A stretch of DNA of 64,000 bases from Lacibacter cauensis (GTDB taxonomy: Bacteria > Bacteroidota > Bacteroidia > Chitinophagales > Chitinophagaceae), in assembly GCF_007830055.1 (NCBI RefSeq), contig NZ_VLLE01000002.1, forward strand, positions 879,953 to 943,952. The letters run 5' to 3'. The notes below the pieces were generated by a model. The model was not told the origin of the DNA, did not search any database, and was given only the letters and a program-made list of their open reading frames with translations. Shown in pieces: positions 26,838 to 35,442 of the stretch. The translations under genes and the position numbers were made by a program. How positions within the stretch are numbered: the first letter of the stretch is position 1; every line of letters begins with the position of its first letter.

Positions 26838-28085
26838 ATGGATATCGCTATAGCTAAAAAGAGTGCCCCGGTAAGAAAATTGCTGGCACCAATTGTTTTT
26901 GTTAGTTACAGTACTTTCTTTTTGAGTTTGTGTACGTATGCACAAACTAATTCTACCGACATCCTGAATGAAATCAACAAACACTTGCAGTTTTTCGATA
27001 AAGGTTATTATGGCCGCATGGAAATAAAAGATGGCTTTTTGGTGAATTATTTTAGAGACGGCAAAAACTACCGCAAAATAAAACTTACAGATTTGAATGA
27101 TGTAAAGCTGATTGTGCCCAACGAAAAAATAGCCATCACCTGCAAACAAAATACCGACTGCGTATTTTCTACATTTACCAACTCGTACCACAACGAATTT
27201 GCATTTTCAGAAACCGGCGGCAATAATATTCATAAACTCAGAACGCTGTTAACAGAGTTTATAAGTACGTATACCGGAAACAATTTCGATCGCTATAAAT
27301 CGAACATGAACGTTTTAGAAAGCAACCCTGCCGGCAAGCAACAAAACGAACCGCAAAAAAATACAGGCGTAAACAGTACTGTACTGTACGATAATTTAAA
27401 AAATGCCTTTGATGCATTTAATGCACACGTTGTTAAGTTAGACGGAGGGCGCTATTGGGGTTTAGAGGTTAAAGACGGTTACCTTTACAGCTACTATGGA
27501 GACAACAAGTATTCCAAAGCCAAACTGGAAGACATTGACTACGTAAGTGCCAATAAACAATACAACTATGTTAAATTAGGTTGTGCAGGCAACAGGAAAT
27601 GTGTGTATTCTACAATTACCGGCAGCTATCACGACTATTTTAATTTTAACAGCGGCCCTTCTACCATTGATCAAACCACGCTGTTGCTAAATAATTTTCT
27701 AACAGCATTAAAAGCCAACCTCAATGCTGCTGCAACAAACAGTACCCAACAAAAACCAATCGATGCGCTGAATGCCTATTTAAAAATTTACAATTCCGGC
27801 ACGTATAAAAATGTTGTGGTAGAAGGCAATGATGTACTTTTTCATTTTACAAGCTTTGGCGGAAACTATTACTCCAAAATAAGCAAGCAAAATTTAAAAA
27901 ATAATATCCTTATTGAAGATGTAAATCATAACACTTTCAGGATTAAGTGTAAAAATAATGCATCCTGTTTCTATTCAACCTACGACGATGAAATGAAAGA
28001 TCACTTTCAGTTTTTTACCTACAACCCACAAGCCGATAAAGCAAAACTGAAAGCATTACTTGAAGCATTTATTGCCAGTCTGTAA
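26838..28085 (+). CDS. Secreted protein with three internal repeats, unknown function
   Basis: A 415-residue protein, not recognised as any family. After a signal peptide (hydrophobic APIVFVSYSTFFLSLCTYAQ) it has three repeats of roughly 100-120 residues. Each has an N-terminal helix-like segment, a G-x-Y strand (KGYYGRMEIKDG, GGRYWGLEVKDG, SGTYKNVVVEGND), and then a cysteine signature C-x5-C-[VF]-[FY]-S-T (CKQNTDCVFST, CAGNRKCVYST, CKNNASCFYST) followed by a DHFQF- or HDYFNF-type segment and a closing helix. Each repeat probably forms one disulfide in the periplasm or outside. It is a plus-strand gene alone between GH29 and convergent secreted proteins. ATG at 26838 is chosen over 26802 because it directly precedes the signal peptide. 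Confidence 0.75.
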   Translation: MDIAIAKKSAPVRKLLAPIVFVSYSTFFLSLCTYAQTNSTDILNEINKHLQFFDKGYYGRMEIKDGFLVNYFRDGKNYRKIKLTDLNDVKLIVPNEKIAITCKQNTDCVFSTFTNSYHNEFAFSETGGNNIHKLRTLLTEFISTYTGNNFDRYKSNMNVLESNPAGKQQNEPQKNTGVNSTVLYDNLKNAFDAFNAHVVKLDGGRYWGLEVKDGYLYSYYGDNKYSKAKLEDIDYVSANKQYNYVKLGCAGNRKCVYSTITGSYHDYFNFNSGPSTIDQTTLLLNNFLTALKANLNAAATNSTQQKPIDALNAYLKIYNSGTYKNVVVEGNDVLFHFTSFGGNYYSKISKQNLKNNILIEDVNHNTFRIKCKNNASCFYSTYDDEMKDHFQFFTYNPQADKAKLKALLEAFIASL

Positions 28086-28204
28086 GTGATTGTTTGTTGT
28101 AGCGTATACTTCTATGAACTGATGCAGTAAAAATTTAAATGTAACAGAACCGACACCCTTGGACATTAGGGAGCAATATTTTCTGAAGTTATGCCTTGGC
28201 AATT

Positions 28205-28257
28205 AAAAACAGTTAGCCGTTGTTAATCTTCTTTACGAACAACGGCTAACTGTGAAG
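28205..28257. terminator. Bidirectional terminator between convergent genes
   Basis: A perfect 15-bp inverted repeat (CAGTTAGCCGTTGTT at 28210-28224 and its complement at 28238-28252) with a 13-base loop. It is followed by a T run on the minus strand (CTAACTGTTTTT) and a T-rich tail on the plus strand. It serves both the repeat protein gene ending at 28085 and the gene ending at 28293. Confidence 0.88.
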
Positions 28258-28292
28258 TCTTTTCTGCTTTTAGAATTTAAAACTGTATAAAA

Positions 28293-29972
28293 TCACTTTC
28301 TAATAGTAACAAATACCAACTCGCTTTCCTTTGCCTTTTTGGTAAGCTTACCGCCCAACAAAACAATTTCATTATCGGTATCATATAAAATCACATCGTT
28401 ATACTGCGTACCCCACTCTTCATTAATGAACGTTTTGTACTGCACGGTTTTCGATTCCAGATTATACGTAACTACCGACAAAGCTGTAAGTAGCTGCTTC
28501 GATTCTTTAGCTGTAATGGTACCTGCCTTTTTATCCCACTTGTTGTACTCGGTTACATCCTGTATAAGCCAGTACATAGTTTTACCATCTGCCGAAAAAC
28601 TAAGGTTACCCTTTGAAAATTCTGCCGATTTCGCCAAAACAACCTCCAATGCCCCCTTATCACTAAACACTGCACTAATAATTGCATCGCCACGTTTGCC
28701 ATCTTCAAACTGCTGTCCGCTGTAAATAAATTTTCCGTTTACAACATTCATTTGCAGATCGGTTACTTTCAAATGCATATCAGGCTTCACTTTTTCGCCA
28801 TTAATGTTTTGCATTACAGCTTTTATCTGTTCGTCTTTAATTACACTCACATAAGCCAGTTTGCCGTTCTGAATTTTTGCAATTTGAAAAAAAGGAAAAT
28901 CAGAAGATTTTGGTATGCTGAAATCCTGGTAGGTATCGGCGCTTTTCCCCGCATCTCCAATTAAATACACGGCACCTTCTTTTTCAAAAACCTGGTTAAT
29001 TTTCCATTGTGAATGTGGTGCGGTAAACGTTAATTGATGTTTTGTTTCAAATGTAGTTCCATCAATACGTATATATTCATACTGGTTTGCAGGCACTACT
29101 TTACCGGTCGATTTTTTATAGTTGATGGGTAAGGTTACAAACACATAATCAAATACACCGGGGGCCATTTCAATTTCCTTTGCATACACCAGGCACTGAT
29201 AATCGAACGTCAAAGCTTTATCATTTACAACATTTGCATCTGCATCGTACTTACGAAAAACATTGTGTGTTTTTGTAACATCCGTGTTTACACCAGATGT
29301 GTTAAACAAAATATGTCCGCCATTAGGAATCGGATGATTAAACATCGGTATCCAGCGTTGCCCTTTTTGTTCTTTGGCATCTTTGTTATCAATTTTAAAG
29401 ACTGCCGGATTTTCAAAGCAAGCATCCGGTTTAAATTTTCCGGTTTCGCCACCCACTTTAATACCAATTCTGGAATTACCGATTTTAAAGCCGGAAATAT
29501 TTGCTAAGCCCGTTACAATTTTTGTTCCGATATAGCTGTTATCAATCATACCTGTTGGCATAGCAACACCACTTATAGCAGTCCCCATTCCCTCGCCAAA
29601 AACAACATTAAACTTTCGGCCATATACAAACTCATTATTACCGATTGCATCAAATGTATTGGCATACGATTTCTGTTCTGTTGAGAGATAAGTGAAATTT
29701 TTATCAAACAATAAACGATCTACCTTCCATGCCAGACCTTTAAAAGTGGTTGTTACGGTATTGCCAATAGACGACTTATCAATATCGCAGGAAGCAGATG
29801 CAAATTTTACATACACATTGCTGGTTGATTGATCGATACCGGCTTCAATAATTTTCCAGTTTTTATGTTTATTAACCGATTCTAAATCGAGGGTTTTAAC
29901 CGACACATCAACCTGTGCTTTTACGGTAATCAATGCCAACGAAAAGAATCCCAACAGCATATTTTTTTTCAT
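28293..29972 (-). CDS. Secreted hypothetical protein, possible beta-propeller
   Basis: A 559-residue protein with signal peptide MKKNMLLGFFSLALITVKAQ, not assigned to a family. It is beta-strand rich, with recurring blocks such as QWKINQVFEKEGAVYLIGD, KVTDLQMNVVNGKFIYSGQQ, SFSADGKTMYWLIQDV and NDVILYDTDNEIVLLGG that read like propeller blades, although no strict repeat signature is seen. A single-Cys pair occurs at about residues 60 and 180. It precedes no recognisable enzyme. The lipoprotein gene lies 30 bp upstream on the same strand, so the two are probably co-transcribed. Confidence 0.75.
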   Translation of the reverse strand: MKKNMLLGFFSLALITVKAQVDVSVKTLDLESVNKHKNWKIIEAGIDQSTSNVYVKFASASCDIDKSSIGNTVTTTFKGLAWKVDRLLFDKNFTYLSTEQKSYANTFDAIGNNEFVYGRKFNVVFGEGMGTAISGVAMPTGMIDNSYIGTKIVTGLANISGFKIGNSRIGIKVGGETGKFKPDACFENPAVFKIDNKDAKEQKGQRWIPMFNHPIPNGGHILFNTSGVNTDVTKTHNVFRKYDADANVVNDKALTFDYQCLVYAKEIEMAPGVFDYVFVTLPINYKKSTGKVVPANQYEYIRIDGTTFETKHQLTFTAPHSQWKINQVFEKEGAVYLIGDAGKSADTYQDFSIPKSSDFPFFQIAKIQNGKLAYVSVIKDEQIKAVMQNINGEKVKPDMHLKVTDLQMNVVNGKFIYSGQQFEDGKRGDAIISAVFSDKGALEVVLAKSAEFSKGNLSFSADGKTMYWLIQDVTEYNKWDKKAGTITAKESKQLLTALSVVTYNLESKTVQYKTFINEEWGTQYNDVILYDTDNEIVLLGGKLTKKAKESELVFVTIRK

Positions 29973-30002
29973 ATAAGAAGAATTTGAATGAGCGTGTTTA
30001 AA

Positions 30003-30536
30003 TTATTGTTCAACGATTGTTCCGCTAAAAGTTGAAGTAGTGGAACTTGCATTGATGGGATATGAAATAATGTTGATTTGAGGAACAACAATTTTTGCTT
30101 TACCACCTGAAATGGTAACCGTTGCATTTACTGTTTCGCCAACTACAGTTACATACTGTTTATTGTATTGACCTGTACCCTGGTTGTAACCGGTGCTTGC
30201 ACTAACCATAATTTCATCTGCCAGCAAATCAGACTGATTAGGCTTTGTTACCACCTTAAACGTACCGGCAGCAATACCAGTAGTATTATTAAACAATACA
30301 ACAACAGTGTTCAGGTTATTGGCTGTAGGTACAGCATCAAATGCACCAACAGAGTTGGGTTGCCCAACATTCCGCAATGCAAGCAATGTTGTATAACTGG
30401 TGCTGCCGATGCGCCAGCCATTCGTTGGAATGTTACCTGAAGCATTTGTATCTGCTGCCTCTTTTTTACAAGACACAATACCGGTAACAACAAACAGGAA
30501 AAGGGAAAAATGAATAATTGAAATAGCTTTTTTCAT
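30003..30536 (-). CDS. Hypothetical lipoprotein
   Basis: A 177-residue lipoprotein: signal region MKKAISIIHFSLFLFVVTGI followed by the lipobox VSCKKE with the acylated Cys at residue 23. The mature part is rich in Thr, Ser, Asn and Val with predicted beta strands (GKAKIVVPQINIISYPI). No family is recognised. It lies 108 bp downstream of the histidine kinase gene and 30 bp upstream of the secreted protein at 28293, all on the minus strand. Confidence 0.8.
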   Translation of the reverse strand: MKKAISIIHFSLFLFVVTGIVSCKKEAADTNASGNIPTNGWRIGSTSYTTLLALRNVGQPNSVGAFDAVPTANNLNTVVVLFNNTTGIAAGTFKVVTKPNQSDLLADEIMVSASTGYNQGTGQYNKQYVTVVGETVNATVTISGGKAKIVVPQINIISYPINASSTTSTFSGTIVEQ

Positions 30537-30644
30537 GATGGTTTTTAATTAATTGATGATGATTATTTGCAGCACAAATCTGTACCAATTAATTAAAACC
30601 CAACTGCGTAAATAAGCCGAAATTAACTACGTATTTTTTGGTAT

Positions 30645-32897
30645 TTACGATACTGGTATGCGGATATAAGCCGTGGTGCCGGTTTCGGCAGATGCATCGA
30701 ACTCAAGGCTGCCTTTTACCATTTCTACCCTGCTGCCCAGACTGTTGAGGCCAATTCCTTTTTGTGTAGTGGCTACATTAAAGCCACGTCCGTTATCCTC
30801 ATAAGTTAATTGCAACACATTATTGCGTAGCTGCAACAACAACGATACTTCTGTAGCACCACTGTGCTTAATGGTGTTATTTACCAACTCCTGACAAATA
30901 CGGTAAACAGTCACTTCAATTTTTTCGGGGAGGCGCTCTTCAATACCAAAATGCTCAAAATGATGCTGTATATTATTTTTTGCAAGACTTCTGCCCAGCA
31001 ACTCCTCTATAGCTTTTACAAGGCCCAGCTCTTTTAACGTAAGCGGCATCATTTGATACGATATTTCACGCACATCTTTGGCGGCCGTATCAACAGCTTT
31101 AAAAATTGTTTGTATTTGCTCCTGCAACAAACCGGGTGCTGTTTGCGCTGCTGACTGCAGGTTGAATTTAATAGATGTAAGATCCTGTACAATACCATCG
31201 TGCAGATCTTTGGCAATACGGCTGCGTTCTTTTTCTTCAGTTTCCAATACGCTCTGCAGTAAGTTCTTTTGTGCCAGTGCTTCTGCATTGGCCTGTTTCT
31301 TTTTACTACGTTGATAAAAAGCAAGGAATACCAGTGCAGACGTTAACAGCGTACCAATCAATAAAAAATAAAGCACCTGCCGCTTCTGTGCAGCTGCGGC
31401 TTGCTCTTGCTGCAAGGCCAACTGCTTTTGCAATCCTTCTTTGGTAAGTGCATTTATCTTTTCTTCTTTTAACGAAGCATCGAGTTTGCCTTGCAGTATC
31501 ACTTCGTTTTGAGTAAACAGTAAAATACTGTCTTCTGCCAATGCCAGTTGCTGCTGTGCAATGCTGTATAAATTACGGTCGATGGCCGATTGCTGTGCAA
31601 GTATCTGCAGACTTTTAATGGAATCCGCTTTGCTTAACAGCAGTATTTTACCTTCTTTCTGCTGCGTTTCGTACTTGGTTTGCAGTTCGAGCAGTTTGTT
31701 ATTGGAGGTTTCGTTAATAACAGCCTCCTTGTATATCTGCTGCGAATCTTTATAAGCAAACGCCTGGGCATAGTCGTTTTTAGCATTATAAAACGATGAC
31801 AAAGTTGAAAACAAACTATGCATGTATTTCTTTAAACCTACTTCGCTTCTTGCAATAGCAATGGCTTTGTATTGATAGGTAATGGCTTTATCAATTTGAT
31901 TTAATCCGCTTATAAACATTGCATAATTATTATAAGCAATTACCAGACTTTCATCGTCGTTATACCGTTCAAGTGTTGTAAACAGTTCATTAAAATAATA
32001 CTCGGCCTTTGCTGTATCATTTAACCGCTCAAAACAACTGGCTAAAACAGACAGGCTGGAAGTCTCTACTTTTTTATTCTGCAAACTGCGTGAAAGCCTG
32101 AGTGTTTGTTCTGAAACCGTTGCAGCTTCCTTGTACTTTTTTTGCCCGTGTAACAAGGCTCCTATATTGTAATTGGTGAGTAATTCCCCGTTTGCATTCT
32201 TTCCTTTAATGTAAATAGCCAGTGCCTTATTGTAAAAACCTTCTGCTATATCAAAGTTCTTCAGGTTTACATTCATTACGCCAAGGTTAGAGTAGATCTG
32301 TGCCTGCATATCAAAAGCCTTTGCCTGTTCGTAAAAAGCACTGGCATCATAATAATATTTTAATGCGTCATCAAACTCGCCCAAGGCATAGTGGTTATTT
32401 CCAATGCTCTGGCTAACATTACCTAACCGGAGTTTATTATTTGTTTGTGTATACATGGCAAGCGCCATCTTTGCAAACCTGTTCGATTCTGTATAAGATT
32501 TAAGTGCGTAGTAAATATTTGTTTTAACGAAATAAGTCCTTGCAAATTCATCTGCCACTTTATTTTTAATTCCCGCAGCAACAGCAGTATCGGTAATAGC
32601 CAATGCTTTATCGTATTTACCTTTTAACAGATATTGCACTGCCTGATCGTTCATACCCTGTTGATAAAGGGTAAACAGTTTCTTCGATTGCGCCAGCAAC
32701 ATGCCTTCTTTAAAATAACGATCCATCTCCGGCTCACTCACAGCAGCATATTTCTTCGCTATTTCATACAGCCTTGCAACTTTTACACTATCATTTTTTT
32801 CTTTTTTGGCCAGGTTAATCAAACTGTCTGTTTGCAATGTCTGTGCATAGGCAGCAACAGAAAACAGCAACGCAAGAAGAATCAATGCTGCTCTCAT
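30645..32897 (-). CDS. TPR-containing sensor histidine kinase, NarX-type
   Basis: A 750-residue membrane sensor. After a signal sequence it has tetratricopeptide-like repeats over roughly residues 40-390, as in LGNVSQSIGNNHYALGEFDDALKYY and IYSNLGVMNVNLKNFDIAEG, then a coiled-coil stretch, one membrane segment near residue 516 (YFLLIGTLLTSALVFLAFY), a HisKA_3 dimerisation region with SRIAKDLHDGIVQDL near 566, and a C-terminal HATPase with VNNTIKHSG and EDNGRGFN. Such sensors face the periplasm with the TPR domain. It overlaps the response regulator by 4 bp, so the two are partners. The stimulus is unknown. Confidence 0.93.
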   Translation of the reverse strand: MRAALILLALLFSVAAYAQTLQTDSLINLAKKEKNDSVKVARLYEIAKKYAAVSEPEMDRYFKEGMLLAQSKKLFTLYQQGMNDQAVQYLLKGKYDKALAITDTAVAAGIKNKVADEFARTYFVKTNIYYALKSYTESNRFAKMALAMYTQTNNKLRLGNVSQSIGNNHYALGEFDDALKYYYDASAFYEQAKAFDMQAQIYSNLGVMNVNLKNFDIAEGFYNKALAIYIKGKNANGELLTNYNIGALLHGQKKYKEAATVSEQTLRLSRSLQNKKVETSSLSVLASCFERLNDTAKAEYYFNELFTTLERYNDDESLVIAYNNYAMFISGLNQIDKAITYQYKAIAIARSEVGLKKYMHSLFSTLSSFYNAKNDYAQAFAYKDSQQIYKEAVINETSNNKLLELQTKYETQQKEGKILLLSKADSIKSLQILAQQSAIDRNLYSIAQQQLALAEDSILLFTQNEVILQGKLDASLKEEKINALTKEGLQKQLALQQEQAAAAQKRQVLYFLLIGTLLTSALVFLAFYQRSKKKQANAEALAQKNLLQSVLETEEKERSRIAKDLHDGIVQDLTSIKFNLQSAAQTAPGLLQEQIQTIFKAVDTAAKDVREISYQMMPLTLKELGLVKAIEELLGRSLAKNNIQHHFEHFGIEERLPEKIEVTVYRICQELVNNTIKHSGATEVSLLLQLRNNVLQLTYEDNGRGFNVATTQKGIGLNSLGSRVEMVKGSLEFDASAETGTTAYIRIPVS

Positions 32898-33535
32898 TTA
32901 ATTAAATTATTTTTCAGTGCAATGCTGATGAGTTTACCAATTGAGTTTACATCCATCTTGTGCATAATATTCTTCTTGTGTGTTTCTACGGTTCTGGGAC
33001 TTAAAAATATTTTTTCGGCAATTTCCTTTGGGCTTAACCCTTCACAGAGCAATGCCAGTATTTCCAGCTCCCGTTCGGTGAATGGTTCAGCCAACGAAAA
33101 GCCGCTGGTTTTTTCTTTTCTGTGGTAGCCGCTTACATTAATGAGCACCTCTTTTGAAAAATAAACAGCGTCTTTGCTGAAAATTGCTTCCTGCAATTCT
33201 AATTCAGTACAGTCTTTATTCAAATACCCACCAGCCCCCTTTTCTATACAATCGTCTACAATTGCCTTTTCGTTGTTCATCGAAAGTATAATACAGTGCA
33301 ATTGGGGAAAATGCTGTTTAAGCGCCACCAGGGTTTTGCGGCCATCCCAAACGGGCATATCAATATCTAAAAAAACAACATCGGGAAGCTTTTGTGTACA
33401 TGCATCGTACAAATCTTTACCATTTGCAAACAGCCTTATTTCTTCAACGCCGTTTATCGTTCGTATAAGCGATGCAATTCCCTTGGCCACGATATGGTGG
33501 TCATCGGCGAGGTAAACCGTTAAGTTCTTTTGCAT
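32894..33535 (-). CDS. NarL/FixJ-type response regulator
   Basis: A 213-residue response regulator. The receiver domain has the acidic pair in LADDHHIV, the phosphoacceptor Asp in VVFLDIDMPVWDG near residue 55, and the Lys in YLNKD. The C-terminal LuxR-type helix-turn-helix begins FTERELEILALLCEGLSPKE and contains SPRTVETHKKNIMHKM. The start at 33535 (MQKNLTVYLADDHHI) is used; a reading to 33574 adds residues outside the fold. It overlaps the sensor kinase gene by 4 bp (ATGA). Whether it controls nearby secreted proteins or the pectin genes is not shown. Confidence 0.93.
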   Translation of the reverse strand: MQKNLTVYLADDHHIVAKGIASLIRTINGVEEIRLFANGKDLYDACTQKLPDVVFLDIDMPVWDGRKTLVALKQHFPQLHCIILSMNNEKAIVDDCIEKGAGGYLNKDCTELELQEAIFSKDAVYFSKEVLINVSGYHRKEKTSGFSLAEPFTERELEILALLCEGLSPKEIAEKIFLSPRTVETHKKNIMHKMDVNSIGKLISIALKNNLIK

Positions 33536-33669
33536 GGAAGAATGGGTAAAATTGGTTGCCGTTTTAACCGCCACGGCTTACTTAAACATTAAAGTATTCT
33601 ACAATGGAAAAATAAGCAGATATATGTGAAAAGAAAAAACTAAGTACCCACTACTGCTATTAAGCAGTT

Positions 33670-33710
33670 GTTGCAGTTTATCCTGAGCTTGCCGAAGGGC
33701 GCTCTTGTAC
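33670..33710. repeat. CAGTTTATCCTGAGCTTGCC element, copy 1
   Basis: The plus strand reads GTTGCAGTTTATCCTGAG then CTTGCCGAAGGGCGCTCTTG. The copy at 42665-42705 is the reverse complement with few differences, placed on the far side of the antiporter, GH28 and defence-like genes. Confidence 0.75.
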
Positions 33711-33885
33711 GGTTGGGATTTCTATGTACCTATTTTACTGGCCCATGAAAAGAACACCTATCCGTTACTTATTTTGGAATGGTATGTTGTGGTTAGATTA
33801 GTAACGACTGGACACAGGTAGGAGCCCTGCGCCAGAGAGAGCCAGAAAGAGCCATTTTATCTTCTCCCGTTAGAAAACCAAGCAT

Positions 33886-33913
33886 TGCGAAAGTTAGGAA
33901 CATAGTTCGGGGG
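33886..33913. repeat. GCGAAAGTT..GAACATAG element
   Basis: TTGCGAAAGTTAGGAACATA followed by GTTCGGGGG. It is related to 17291-17320. Confidence 0.5.
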
Positions 33914-33932
33914 TGGGTTCTGGTGATAGATA

Positions 33933-34009
33933 GACCTGACAGGTTTAGTAATTGTTTAATGCTTGCTAATAGAAGGCAGTTTGCACAAGCGTGCTTAACC
34001 TGTCAGGTC
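33933..34009. repeat. Palindromic element with GACCTGACAGGTT arms, copy 2
   Basis: Arms at 33933-33945 and 33997-34009, perfect 13-bp inverted repeats around 51 bp. Confidence 0.85.
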
Positions 34010-34127
34010 GAAACCTCGCATTTGTTGTTGCAGCTTGTCTCAGAACCTGTTTCGATCCCTTATTTATTTTGAAAGAGAAGTAAGGCCAGGATTAATAACA
34101 ACAGCACAATCGCCGCAAGCAGGCCGC

Positions 34128-35342
34128 TTAGTGCTTCACCTCTTCTGGGTCTGCAATCGTTGCATCCTCCTCGTCTGACGGACTTCTTTTATGCGTCATC
34201 AAACCGAACATCATCAGCAGTGCCATTAACAGAATAACCTGGATAATAAGCGATTGATTCACCAACGGAATAGTATGGGCAGGGTCAATCGATAAAAACA
34301 ACAAAATGGTAATCAATCCACGTGGCGCCACAAACAACAAGGGCCGCAACGGCAAGTGCGATAAACGCAGTTGCACATAACGAAACAACACAATAATCAA
34401 CACAATGGCCACAGCCCATACAAACGTATCGGCATTTAATACCGTACTCGTTTCAATTAAAAAACCAAATAACAAAAAGAACGACGCCCGTATTACAAAG
34501 GCAGCTTCGCTTGTTAATTCACGAAACTTAATCACTTCCCTGTTCAGCTCATCGGGCTGAAGCTTTTCAATCCATTTAAACCGTTTCAGCTCATCAAGGT
34601 TGCCGATGGATAAACCAAAAAACAGGATAAAAATCAGGCCCGGCAAATGATACACTTTCGATACCGCATAAATTAAAATGATGATGAGGATAATTGGTAT
34701 AAACTTAATGGGATGTTCAATTTTGTTCAGCAAAAAAGCAAGGGCAATGGTTGCAATAAACGATACCACGGCAATAATCAGCAACTCCAGCGCAAAATGG
34801 CCGAACGAACCGGCATTGACGATTTCGTTATAAGCAAGAAAGTTAAAGACAATCACACCCAGTATATCCGATAAACTGCTTTCATAAATAATAAACTCTT
34901 TGTGCTGCCTCCCCAGGTTGCGCACACTGGGTATGGCAATGGCACTGCTGATAACACAGAGCGGCATGGCATTCAGCAAACCGTCTTTAAACGAAAAATG
35001 ACCACTGGCATAAAACGCAAAGGCCAACAAAAATGCAAGGGCAAGCATTGGTACAAAAGCGCCGAAGAAAGACTTGCGGATGAGTCCCAACTTAGACCGG
35101 TTCAGCTCCAGCTCCAGTGAACCTTCCAGCACAATTAAAATTAAACCGATCGTACCCAGTACAGGTAACAACGGCGAAAAATCGGGCAACTGAATATCCA
35201 GCCAGGAAGCCAGCTGTTTCACCAGCCATCCAGATAACAACAGCAGGATAACAGAGGGCACTTTTGTTTTCGACGATGTAAGATCGAACACATACGCTAT
35301 AAGCAACAGCACACAAAGGCTGATGATGATGGTTACAGTCAT
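34128..35342 (-). CDS. Cation/proton antiporter (CPA family)
   Basis: A 404-residue integral membrane protein with about twelve hydrophobic segments. Segments such as VPSVILLLLSGWLVKQLAS, GTIGLILIVLEGSLELELN and SSAIAIPSVRNLGRQ are characteristic of the NhaP/KefB-type exchanger fold. No C-terminal TrkA domain is present; the protein ends in a short acidic tail (SPSDEEDATIADPEEVKH). The tail-coding DNA contains a half copy (34169-34183) of the 24-bp GTCAGACG repeat found near 49340 and 54210. ATG at 35342 is preferred over 35384. No link to the glycan genes is evident. Confidence 0.88.
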   Translation of the reverse strand: MTVTIIISLCVLLLIAYVFDLTSSKTKVPSVILLLLSGWLVKQLASWLDIQLPDFSPLLPVLGTIGLILIVLEGSLELELNRSKLGLIRKSFFGAFVPMLALAFLLAFAFYASGHFSFKDGLLNAMPLCVISSAIAIPSVRNLGRQHKEFIIYESSLSDILGVIVFNFLAYNEIVNAGSFGHFALELLIIAVVSFIATIALAFLLNKIEHPIKFIPIILIIILIYAVSKVYHLPGLIFILFFGLSIGNLDELKRFKWIEKLQPDELNREVIKFRELTSEAAFVIRASFFLLFGFLIETSTVLNADTFVWAVAIVLIIVLFRYVQLRLSHLPLRPLLFVAPRGLITILLFLSIDPAHTIPLVNQSLIIQVILLMALLMMFGLMTHKRSPSDEEDATIADPEEVKH

Positions 35343-35442
35343 ACCCGAAAATAGAGAAATGTTTTTGATGCAGCTCAGATACAACTGTTAATGCTGCCGA
35401 TGTTCTTACCTGTACCCAAGTTGCTGAGAAATGGAGCTTCTC

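Larger units (their letters stand above)
33536..34127. other. Gene-free interval with several repeat copies
   Basis: About 590 bp with no credible coding sequence. It contains a CAGTTTATCCTGAGCTTGCC-type element (33670-33710), a GCGAAAGTT..GAACATAG-type element (33886-33913) and a GACCTGACAGGTT palindromic element (33933-34009). It resembles a site where several repeat families have accumulated. Confidence 0.7.
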
